Positions 33,335 through 41,700 of a stretch of DNA of 64,000 nt are shown piece after piece. The DNA lies in contig NZ_BKZV01000004.1 in assembly GCF_008974285.1 (NCBI RefSeq), forward strand, positions 356,752 to 420,751. Reading direction: 5' to 3'. The stretch is from Thermogemmatispora aurantia. Its GTDB lineage: Bacteria; Chloroflexota; Ktedonobacteria; Ktedonobacterales; Ktedonobacteraceae. Below the pieces are notes generated by a model that was not told the origin of the DNA, made no database searches, and saw only the letters and a list, made by a program, of their open reading frames with translations. Made by a program: the position numbers and the translations under genes. Numbering within the stretch: position 1 is the first letter of the stretch; each line of letters begins with the position of its first letter.

Positions 33335-33955
33335 GTGGAGATCGCAGCCCGTATTGCCGAGGGGTTCATCGGCATGTTCCAGAAGGGGGGCACGACCTTC
33401 GTCGGTCTGGTCACGGGCATCATTCCCCTGCTGATCGTGCTGATGACTGCCGTCAATGCTCTGGTGCGCCTCATTGGTCCTGAGCGCATCGACAAAGTGG
33501 CCATGATCAGTAGTCGCAACGTCTTGTTGCGCTATCTGGTTCTGCCCTTCCTGGCCGTCTTCTTCCTGACTAACCCGATGGCCTACACGATGGGGCGCTT
33601 TCTGCCGGAGAAGCAGAAGCCGGCCTTCTATGATGCGGCGGTATCCTTTGTCCATCCCATTCTTGGTCTCTTTCCCCATGCCAACCCAGGCGAGATCTTT
33701 GTCTGGGCCGGTATTGCGGCGGGCATCACGAAGCTCGGGCTGGGACTGGGAGATCTGGCGATTCGCTATTTCCTGGTGGGCCTGTTAGTGATCTTTATTC
33801 GCGGGCTGGTGACGGAGCGCATCACGGCCATCATGTGGGCGCGGCGCTCGGTGCCCGAGGGCCAGAGCCAGGGTGAGGAGTCAACGTCGGCAGCCGAGGC
33901 GGCCCCTGCTGTGGAAGCGGGCGGGGCGGCCTTCGCTAGCGGAGAGGAGGCGTAG
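33335..33955 (+). CDS. srlA: PTS glucitol/sorbitol-type transporter subunit IIC (EIIC2)
   Basis: A 206-residue membrane protein of the SrlA/GutA family. The core 'FQKGGTTFVGLVTGIIPLLIVLMTAVNALVRLIGPERIDKVA' and 'LPFLAVFFLTNPMAYTMGRFLPEKQKPAFYDAAVSFVHPILGLFPHANPGEIFVWAGIA' are the family's typical text. GTG at 33335 follows GGAGGTGAT; the frame is open further upstream but lacks family sequence. A C-terminal Ala/Glu-rich tail of about 30 residues looks disordered. It forms the membrane part of the permease together with the product of 33958-34503, which starts two bases after its stop. Confidence 0.88.
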   Translation: MEIAARIAEGFIGMFQKGGTTFVGLVTGIIPLLIVLMTAVNALVRLIGPERIDKVAMISSRNVLLRYLVLPFLAVFFLTNPMAYTMGRFLPEKQKPAFYDAAVSFVHPILGLFPHANPGEIFVWAGIAAGITKLGLGLGDLAIRYFLVGLLVIFIRGLVTERITAIMWARRSVPEGQSQGEESTSAAEAAPAVEAGGAAFASGEEA

Positions 33956-33957
33956 TC

Positions 33958-34503
33958 ATGCAAGTTGTGGCGCGTGGTCTGGAGGCCATTGGGCGGGCCG
34001 TTGGCAATGTGGTCGGCATTCTGTATCAGGCTGGCCGCGACACCATTGACCAGGTGATCCGCAATATTCTGCCCTTTATGGCCTTCATCAGCATGGTCAT
34101 CGGCATCATTCTCTACACGGGGATCGGCAACATTATTGCTCATACCCTGTCGCCGCTGGCCTCAAATATTTTCGGACTGCTGCTGATGTCGGTGATCTGT
34201 GCCATTCCGATTCTGTCGCCGTTGCTGGGTCCCGGGGCGGTGATCGCTCAGGTGGTGGGGACGCTGCTGGGCGTGGAGATCGGTCTGGGCCATATTCCGC
34301 CGCAGTATGCGCTGCCGGCTCTCTTTGCCATTAATCCGCAGGTCGGTTGTGACTTTATCCCGGTCGGGTTGGCGCTTGGTGAGGCCGAGCCGGAGACGAC
34401 CGAGATCGGGGTGCCAGCGGTTTTGATGTCGCGCCTGATCACGGGGCCGCTGGCGGTGGTCATTGCCTATCTGGCGAGCTTTGGGATGTATGCCGGCCAC
34501 TGA
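33958..34503 (+). CDS. PTS glucitol/sorbitol-type membrane domain (C-terminal half of SrlE)
   Basis: A 181-residue membrane protein equal to the C-terminal half of the E. coli SrlE (EIIBC) protein: 'LPFMAFISMVIGIILYTGIGNIIAHTLSPLASNIFGLLLMSVICAIPILSPLLGPGAVIAQVVGTLLGVEIG' and 'PPQYALPALFAINPQVGCDFIPVGLALGEAEPETTEIGVPAVLMSRLITGPLAV'. The IIB half normally precedes it in one polypeptide. Here the IIB domain is a separate gene downstream (34699-35076), so the protein is split and the order reversed. A GAGGAGG site precedes the ATG. The 195 bases after it hold no obvious feature. Confidence 0.85.
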   Translation: MQVVARGLEAIGRAVGNVVGILYQAGRDTIDQVIRNILPFMAFISMVIGIILYTGIGNIIAHTLSPLASNIFGLLLMSVICAIPILSPLLGPGAVIAQVVGTLLGVEIGLGHIPPQYALPALFAINPQVGCDFIPVGLALGEAEPETTEIGVPAVLMSRLITGPLAVVIAYLASFGMYAGH

Positions 34504-34698
34504 GGCTGGCTGAGCAAAAGAGAGCGGACGCGCGGCGGGGTGTGCTGCGGCTCGGGCCAGGCGGGGTGACGGCCACGGCACTCGGGGACTGGCTGACCTG
34601 TCCTGCCTGCTACTGGCGCTGGTTGATTGACCTGAGATCTGGCCTGAGCCGAGCCTTGAGCTACTGAGTGAGGTGCGAAGAGAAAGGAGTGTGCGACG

Positions 34699-35076
34699 AT
34701 GCCTTATCGTGCTGTCAAGATTTCGCGAGGACGCGGTGGCTGGGGCGGGCCGCTGGTTGTCAAGCCCGAGCCAGGAAAGGATCTGATCTATTGCGTGACC
34801 GGTGGGGGCATTCATCCGGTGGCGCAGCGCATTGCGGAGCTGAGTGGCGGGCGAGCTTTCGATGGCTTTCGTTCGTCGGCCCCTGAGAAGCAGATTGCCT
34901 GTGTGGTGATTGACTGCGGCGGGACGGCGCGCATCGGGGTCTATCCGATGAAGAAGATTCTGACTATCGATGTGAAGCCGAGTTCGCCCTCGGGGCCGCT
35001 GATGAAGTTCATCACGGAGCAGCTCTTTGTGTCGGGGGTGCGCCCCGAGGATGTGACGCTGCTTGAGGAGTCCTGA
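34699..35076 (+). CDS. PTS glucitol/sorbitol-type transporter subunit IIB
   Basis: A 125-residue cytoplasmic domain equal to the N-terminal IIB part of SrlE. 'VKISRGRGGWGGPLVVKPEPGKDLIYCVTGGGIHPVAQRIAELSGGRAFDGF' matches the family start. The likely phosphocysteine is Cys73 in 'VVIDCGGTARIGVYPMKK'; Cys32 in 'IYCVTGG' is the other candidate. 'SPSGPLMKFITEQLFVSGVRPEDV' is the conserved end. It is encoded apart from its membrane partner. An AAAGGAG site precedes the ATG. Confidence 0.85.
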   Translation: MPYRAVKISRGRGGWGGPLVVKPEPGKDLIYCVTGGGIHPVAQRIAELSGGRAFDGFRSSAPEKQIACVVIDCGGTARIGVYPMKKILTIDVKPSSPSGPLMKFITEQLFVSGVRPEDVTLLEES

Positions 35077-35243
35077 TGACGGGGGCTGGTCGGGCCTCGC
35101 TCTCGTTGGCGCTGGCTGGTGCTCTTTGGGCTGCTGGCGAGGGTGGAGTCAGCGCAGGGGCGGGGCAAGGCTGGCGCTGAGTTGTCTAGAGGGCGGGCGG
35201 CTGTTGTGATCGCTTGCTCAAGGAGGGAGGAGGAGAGACGGCC

Positions 35244-35762
35244 ATGTCGATGCTGCGTTTCAATCACTTTCCTGGGGCGGGAATGGCGGGCGCCGAGGGG
35301 GCGGGGACCGCTGGGGAGGGGATGGAGCTGGGTGTGGGGAGGCGGGTTTTGCTCAAGTATCGGGCGATGATTGGGGAGATTGGGCCGCAGGTGCCGGAGT
35401 TCCTGCCGCATGGCATTTTGATTTTCTTTGGTCCGCAGGCGCCGGCGGAGCTGCGCGAGGTCTCGCTTGTCCATTCGGGGGCGACGTTGCAGGGGGCGAT
35501 CGAGGTGGGCGACTGGCTTTGCTTCCGGGAGCCGTCTGACGATGGCGGCGAGGTAGGTCGGGTGTTCACGTATCGGGTGACGGCGGTCGGCGAGGTGGCC
35601 AGTGCCAATCTGGCCGAGCTGGGTCATCTGGTGGTGCATTTCGATGGCGCGGCGGAGGCGGCGCTGCCCGGGACGATCTCGGTGGAGCCGGCTCTGCTCC
35701 ATCTGCCCCCGGTGGGAACCATTCTGGAATTGCTCAGACTGGAGGATTGCCACGAGCTATGA
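35244..35762 (+). CDS. srlB: PTS glucitol/sorbitol-type transporter subunit IIA
   Basis: A 172-residue EIIA of the glucitol type (PTSIIA_gutA). After about 35 variable residues it reads 'LLKYRAMIGEIGPQVPEFLPHGILIFFGPQAPAELREVSLVHSGA', with His77 as the probable phosphorylation site. 'VTAVGEVASANLAELGHLVVHFDGAAEAALPGTISVEP' is the conserved C-terminal part. AGGAGGGAGGAGGAGAG lies before the ATG at 35244. The stop overlaps the start of the next gene (ATGA), so the dehydrogenase-like protein is made together with the PTS. Confidence 0.87.
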   Translation: MSMLRFNHFPGAGMAGAEGAGTAGEGMELGVGRRVLLKYRAMIGEIGPQVPEFLPHGILIFFGPQAPAELREVSLVHSGATLQGAIEVGDWLCFREPSDDGGEVGRVFTYRVTAVGEVASANLAELGHLVVHFDGAAEAALPGTISVEPALLHLPPVGTILELLRLEDCHEL

Positions 35763-37075
35763 ATCTGGTTGCGGAACTTGAGGCGCGTCAGCGCGAGGGG
35801 CGTCCGATCCGTGTGGGGCTGGTGGGGGTTGGTCAGATGGGGGCGGGTCTGATTGCTCAGGTGAGTCAGATGCAGGGCATGGAGGTAGTGGCGGCTGCCG
35901 ATATTGAGACGGAGCGAGCTGTGGCGGCCTTCCGCGCCTGTGGCTATAGTGAGGAGGAGGTGCTGCTCTTGCCGCCTGGGGCCAGCAGCCACGAGGCCGA
36001 TGCGGCGGTGCGAGCTGGCAAGCGGGTGGTGACGGCGCGGGCGACCTTGGTCCCTGATATCGCTTCGCTGGATGCTGTGGTGGAGGCTACGGGCGTGCCT
36101 GCTGTGGGGGCGCTCGTCGCCTATCGGACGATTCTGGCGCGTCGTCATATCATCATGCTCAATGTGGAGACCGATGCTACAATCGGCTATTTGCTGAAGC
36201 GTATGGCCGATGCGGCAGGCGTGGTTTATACGACCTCGGCAGGCGATGAGCCGGGGGCGATTTTGGAGTTGTATGATTTTGCTCGCTCGCTCGGCTTTGA
36301 GATTGTGGCGGCTGGCAAGGGGAAAAATAACCCGCTGGACCGCGGTGCGACGCCGGAGCAGTTGGCCGAGCAGGCGCGGAGCCGGCATATGAGTCCCCAT
36401 ATGCTGACATCGTTTGTCGATGGGACGAAGACGATGGTGGAGATGACGGCAGTGGCCAATGCGACGGGGTTGGTGCCGGATGTCAGTGGAATGCATGGGC
36501 CGCAGGCGACGCCAGAGACGCTGGCGCAGATTTTTTGTCCGCGTGAGGATGGGGGCATTCTGGGACGACGGGGTGTGGTTGATTATGCGCTGGGAAGCGT
36601 GGCGCCGGGGGTCTTTCTGGTGATTACGACTCAGCAGCCGAAGGTGATTGAGGATTTGCGCTATTTGCGCCTGGGCGAGGGACCATACTGGGCGCTCTAT
36701 CGTCCGTATCATCTGGCCAATCTGGAGACGCCGCGTTCGATTGCCCAGGCGGTTCTGTATCAGCAGGCGACGCTGGCGCCAGCGGGGCCACCGGTGGCGG
36801 AGACGACGGCGGTGGCGAAGCGCGATTTGCAGGAGGGGGAGGTGTTGGAGGGGTTGGGGGGAACGTCTCTCTATGGCAATATTGAGCGGGTCGAGGTGGC
36901 GCGGGCGCAGCGAATGCTGCCGTTGGGGTTGACGGCGCGGGCGCGGGTGCGCCGTCCAGTGGCTCGCGGTCAGACGCTGACCTACGATGATGTGGAGCTG
37001 GATGCCCATTCCTTTATAGTGCAGGCACGGCGTATGCAGGATGCACTGATTTACGATGGGGAGCCACCGCTGTAG
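35759..37075 (+). CDS. COG4091 NAD(P)-dependent oxidoreductase with SAF domain (DXR-II/DRL-like)
   Basis: A 438-residue cytoplasmic protein annotated in many genomes as a predicted homoserine dehydrogenase. The Rossmann motif is 'RVGLVGVGQMGAGLIAQVSQMQGMEVVAAADIE'. 'EATGVPAVGALVAYRTILARRHIIMLNVETDATIGYLL', 'YTTSAGDEPGAILELYDFARSLGFEIVAAGKGKNNPLD' and 'MVEMTAVANATGLVPD' follow, then a C-terminal SAF domain ('VAKRDLQEGEVLEGLGGTSLYG'). From memory, the same group includes the Brucella DRL protein (DXR-II), which interconverts 1-deoxyxylulose 5-phosphate and methylerythritol 4-phosphate. With an IspD-like protein in the operon that activity is attractive, but other polyol-phosphate oxidations are possible. 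Start overlaps the IIA stop. Confidence 0.8.
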   Translation: MNLVAELEARQREGRPIRVGLVGVGQMGAGLIAQVSQMQGMEVVAAADIETERAVAAFRACGYSEEEVLLLPPGASSHEADAAVRAGKRVVTARATLVPDIASLDAVVEATGVPAVGALVAYRTILARRHIIMLNVETDATIGYLLKRMADAAGVVYTTSAGDEPGAILELYDFARSLGFEIVAAGKGKNNPLDRGATPEQLAEQARSRHMSPHMLTSFVDGTKTMVEMTAVANATGLVPDVSGMHGPQATPETLAQIFCPREDGGILGRRGVVDYALGSVAPGVFLVITTQQPKVIEDLRYLRLGEGPYWALYRPYHLANLETPRSIAQAVLYQQATLAPAGPPVAETTAVAKRDLQEGEVLEGLGGTSLYGNIERVEVARAQRMLPLGLTARARVRRPVARGQTLTYDDVELDAHSFIVQARRMQDALIYDGEPPL

Positions 37076-37265
37076 CTGAGAGGATAGGCCCGGTGTCAAG
37101 GCAAGGGGGATTACGGTGGATGCACCTCTGATGCTGTTTGCCGTTGATGGCTGGACTGACTGGGCGGGGGCAGATGAGAGCGGATAGCCTGGCTCTCTGC
37201 TGCTCCCGCCTTCATTGTGACTGACTGGCTGAACTGACTGGGAGAGGGTCGAGGGTGGGCGTGAA

Positions 37266-37566
37266 AAGGCCCTTTTGAGGGGCTGATTCGAAACTCTCCG
37301 GGCTCTCCCCGGAAATGCGGTCAGATTCTGACCGCATTTCCCTGGAAGCATGCATCTTTTGCTGCTTTTATCATTGAAAGTATGTTGATGCTCTCTCGAA
37401 ACTCGCCCCTTGCGGCTTGCAAAAAACGAGTTTCGAGAAAGGTCGTGATACGATAGATTTTGGCAGGCGGGAGGAGAAGAAAATGAGGCTCTCAGAAGCC
37501 AAAAACGGGGCCTCGATCGTTATAGAATAGGTGAGAAGTATCCCTAATGCTCCTCCGCTGCCTGCG
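37266..37566 (+). promoter_or_regulatory. Leader of CRISPR array 1
   Basis: The 301 bases before the first repeat are homologous along their length to those before array 2 (49116-49416), with the same overall length. Conserved features are a 12-bp perfect inverted repeat (37394-37405 with 37427-37438) around CCCCTTGCGGCTTGC, a GCCTCGATCGTTATAGAATA block, and GTGAGAAGTATCCC close to the first repeat. A 14-bp perfect hairpin at 37311-37341 lies where leader 2 has a different hairpin. This marks the transcription start side and the spacer-acquisition end. Confidence 0.8.
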
Positions 37567-38646
37567 GTTGCAGGGGAGTCGATCCGCACGAGGATACTGA
37601 AAGGAACAGGCAATAATGCGATGCCTGGCCAATGGTGTTCCGTTGCAGGGGAGTCGATCCGCACGAGGATACTGAAAGGCTCCCCTCACCCTCACGCGGG
37701 CGCGCCGGATTTCCGGGTTGCAGGAGAGTCGATCCGCACGAGGATACTGAAAGAGTCACGGCCTCGACGACGACTCTCCTGCTTTTTAAGGTTGCAGGGG
37801 AGTCGATCCGCACGAGGATACTGAAAGGAAAACATCTTGAGGTCAGCCGCGTTTTTGGTATACTGAGTTGCAGGGGAGTCGATCCGCACGAGGATACTGA
37901 AAGGCCTCACGCAGCACACGATTGCACGCGCGCAATCCACGTTGCAGGGGAGTCGATCCGCACGAGGATACTGAAAGTTGACGGCGGCAAGACCTGGCAG
38001 CCGGCGGCAATAGTTGCAGGGGAGTCGATCCGCACGAGGATACTGAAAGGCCTCACGCAGCACACGATTGCACGCGCGCAATCCACGTTGCAGGGGAGTC
38101 GATCCGCACGAGGATACTGAAAGCACACCGCTCCTTGAGCGGCTGGCGGACGAGCTTAGTTGCAGGGGAGTCGATCCGCACGAGGATACTGAAAGGTTAC
38201 ATTTACACCAGCGCAAAGGGCCAAAGGGCCAAAGTTGCAGGGGAGTCGATCCGCACGAGGATACTGAAAGCGCTTCCCCACATCAGCAGGGAGATCAGGG
38301 CAAACAAGAGTTGCAGGGGAGTAGATCCGCACGAGGATACTGAAAGGCAGCGGTAACTCTGTGCCAGGTATTCCAGATCTGACGTTGCAGGGGAGTAGAT
38401 CCGCACGAGGATACTGAAAGTAGTGTTGGTAGGAAATGCTGTCGGTCAAAATATCACGTTGCAGGGGAGTAGATCCGCACGAGGATACTGAAAGCCACGA
38501 AATTGCGAGATCTTGCGCGTGATCTTGGGATCGTTGCAGGGGAGTAGATCCGCACGAGGATACTGAAAGCGTTCCGGTTGCCAGCGCAGGGTCGACGTCC
38601 GGGCACTGAGTTGCAGGGGAGTCGATCCCCACGAGGATACTGAAAC
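37567..38646 (+). CRISPR. CRISPR array 1: 15 repeats of 37 nt, 14 spacers
   Basis: The repeat starts GTTGCAGGGG and ends GGATACTGAAAG. Copies start at 37567, 37642, 37717, 37791, 37867, 37941, 38013, 38087, 38159, 38234, 38310, 38384, 38458, 38533 and 38610. Spacers are 35-39 nt. Repeat 3 has one change (GGAGAG); repeats 11-14 carry AGTAGATCC instead of AGTCGATCC; repeat 15 has two changes, including CTGAAAC at its end, as expected of the old end. The leader lies on the left, so transcription is on the plus strand. Spacer 5 (37904-37940) equals spacer 7 (38050-38086). The ending CTGAAAG and 37-nt length fit type I or III repeats; no cas gene is in the window. Confidence 0.97.
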
Positions 38647-38669
38647 ACAAGGGTACTGAAAGAAAGCAT

Positions 38670-38710
38670 GAAAAAAACGGCGCCCGCAAGTCAATCCCAC
38701 GAGCGCCGTT
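38670..38710 (-). terminator. Terminator of the DruE-like helicase gene
   Basis: On the minus strand, AACGGCGC (38703-38710) pairs with GCGCCGTT (38677-38684) across an 18-nt loop, and the stem is followed by TTTTTT. It sits 20 bases past the helicase stop and 30 bases past the last repeat of CRISPR array 1, so it separates the two convergent transcripts. Confidence 0.7.
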
Positions 38711-38729
38711 AGCCGTTTGCGGTCACAGC

Positions 38730-41700
38730 CTACCTGGAGCCGGACATGGCACTATGAACCTCCTGCGCCACTCCCGGCAGATCGTGACGCAGCTCGTAGT
38801 CACTTACCAGACAAACCCTCGGTCCAAGCTCCTGCAAGGGATGTCCGGTTTGCTTATAGTCTTGCTCAACAGGATAAGTACCGACAGCGAGCAGGTTGCC
38901 ATCCTCGTCCTTCGCAAGCAACGGCACTAACTGACCCGCCAGCCAGCCCGGCTGATGACAGTCGTAGCCCTGCAGCGTCAGAAACTGAGCCAGGCCCTCA
39001 AGCTGTCGCCTCTGCTCCTCCAGGGAGAAGGCCGCCGGCGCTCGCTGCTCGACAATCGCCTGCAGCAGGCGCCGGCCAAGATGACGGTCGAGGCGATAGT
39101 GCAGCATGCGGTTGCCATAGTTGCGCAAACAACGATAACAGGACTGCTCGCAGTTCTCTGGGCACTCCTTGAGAATCTCTAGCGTCTTGTCAAGCAACTG
39201 CTCGATCTCCTGGCCTACCTGAGTGGCATAGCCCGCCCCACCGGCCAGCGCATCGAACAGGAAAAAGTCAATACTGCGTCCTACCAGCACGCCATTGCCC
39301 ATCGGCGTGTAGTTCCAGCCGATGCGCAGCTCGCCCGACTGGATGTCCAGCAGGCGAGTGGCTGCCAGTTGCAGGGCCTGGGCCAGCGTATGGGCGGCAT
39401 CCGCCAGCCAGCTCTGCCCAACCTCATAGCGCGTCCCCCAGGGCAGCGTCAGGCGTAGCAACAACAGATCACTTCGGAAGATATGGCCGAGATAGCCATA
39501 CCAGTATGAGCGGCTTTTACAATATTGCTCCTGGGCACTCAGGAAAGGACGCGGGTGAGCATGATAAGAGGAACCTTCCAGCGCCGCGCTGCTCGCCCCA
39601 ACCACAGCGGCGCCACAGCTCCGACAGATAGTGAAGCCGGTGCCACCAGGGCCGGCATTGACGATGAGCAGCTCCTGATTCTCCTTGTATGCCCAGGCTG
39701 CGCCCCCGTTCGACGTCTCCCGATCCAGACGGTCGCGACTGGTCAAGGGCATCACCTGATGAGCCGCCGTGTAGATGACTCCCTGCTCTTGCTGAGCACT
39801 GTGGGCAGACGAGCGACGCTCACGCGAAGTGGCCCCCCACGGCGCAAAGGCTGGCGGATCAAGAATCTCCTGTTCTCGTAAGGGGGTATGACACTGGGGA
39901 CAGGGCTGTTCCAGCACTCCGGTGCTGCCGTTTGCTCCCCTGCGGGTGGTGGTCTCTTCAAGATAGCCACAGACCTGACAGAGCAGAAAACGTCGTCGGG
40001 CCTGCTTAAAGAAGCGCTCCACCGGCGACGGTGCATTGCTGGGGGCCAGACCAGGAAAGAGCGTCACGTAGATGCCGCCGCTCTGATAGGTCTCCTTATT
40101 CACCACCAACTCACGCCCGGGCGCGTACTCCGTCAGTGCGATATCGACGCTCTGCTGCGGACGCTCCCGAAAGCCAAATCGCTGATGATTCTTCTTTTCG
40201 ATGACGAAGCTGCGCAGCTCGCGCGGAAAAGCATACTGTGGCAGCAGGCCCTGATCAAAGAGCAGGTCAAGTAAGAGAACCTCTTTCACATCATCGGCGC
40301 TGCTGGCGCTCATCCAGCCCGCCGACAGGAGCAGGCGCTGCTCCTCGAACTCCCGCTGCAGCTCCTCCAGACGCTCGCAGAGCCTGGCCCCAATCTCGCC
40401 AACGATGGCAAACTTGCGCTCGAGATCGCAGCGCTGACCCTCGATCTCATCTGGCAGCCAGGCGATAACGTGGCGCCTGAACTCAAGGGGGCGCTCTCTG
40501 AGCATCTGCTTCAGCCACGTGCCGAAGCGGCTCAACGTCGCCGCTCCTTTCTCTTGGAAGAAATCACTGGCGCGCCCCAGGGCCTCGGGAAGCGAACTGC
40601 GCTGTAAAGCGGCCTCCGTCTTGCCCTCCACGTATTCGCGGAAAAAGGTCTGCAGGAGGGCGGCCTGAATGTGGCGCGTGAGCAGGCGCTTGTTAACGGG
40701 GGAGAGACGCGGGCAGGGCACCGGATCGCTGATCATCTCCTCGGGGTGGTCGAAGTAGTGGCCGTCATGGCTGCCGTTCTCGCTGTAGGCCAGCACCGTT
40801 GAGAGAGCGGCCCCGCGCCGTCCGGCCCGTCCGGCGCGCTGCTGGTAGCTGGAGCGCGTCGGCGGGATGTTGCGCAGGCCCACCCCCAGCAACTGGCCAA
40901 TATCGACGCCGACCTCCATCGTGGTGGTACAGCTCAGCACGTCGATGGCCGGCTTCTCTGCTGAGATGCCGATCTCCTGAAAGCGCAGCTCGTACTCCTC
41001 AGTGGTCGACGAGACCGCCTGACTGTCGCGGTGGGAGAGCTGGGCGGTATGCTCCTCGGCGGTCAGGTGCATGGGACGGCGCTGTCCGGCCAGCACCTGG
41101 CGCAATGGCTCGCGATAGAAGGCCGTGCGGGCCTGTAAACTGATGTCCTCGGTAGGGAGAGGCTGCAGATTCTCGCTCCGACAGCTCCTGGCCGGGCAGC
41201 GTCCGCGCAGCGGCTGCCAGACGAGCTGTGTGCAGTCGCGACACTGATACCACTTATCGTCAAGAGTCAGACGCAGGGCTAGCTGTTCTGGGCGGAGAAA
41301 ACGCGGCCCGTTGGAGGAAGAACTGCAGAGTACATCGATCATGGCCTGGCGAAACTCTTTTTCGTTGCCGACCTTGAGCAGCTCTCTGGCCATTTTTTCT
41401 GCCTCAAGCGGCGACTTGTCCTCCCGGAAACCTTCGCCGGGGACAGTCATCTGCCGATCCGAGAAGGCGATGCCATCGTCGAAAGCGCTCAATTCAAGCA
41501 GTTCGGCGATCCACTGGATCGCCAGGGCCCGCAGCTCCTCATCGCTCAGCCCGCTAGCGGAGAATTTACGGTGCAAGGCCCTGAACGCGGCTGGCGCCGG
41601 TTCAATAATGGCGATGCACATGCGTGGCAGCGAATAGAAGCGGTCGGCAACCTGGCGCAGGAGAGCGCGGCGATAGCCAGGGATCAGGGCCGGCGTCCAA

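Noticed and set aside
35624..37351. A 575-residue minus-strand frame
   Set aside because: It lies opposite the COG4091 gene, has no family signals and is rich in His/Arg/Pro as expected from the reverse of GC-rich coding DNA.
37531..38700. Several open frames with repeated text such as 'CRGVDPHEDTER' and 'FSILVRIDSPAT' over array 1
   Set aside because: They are translations of the CRISPR repeats in six frames; the 37-nt period and variable spacers show a CRISPR array, not proteins.
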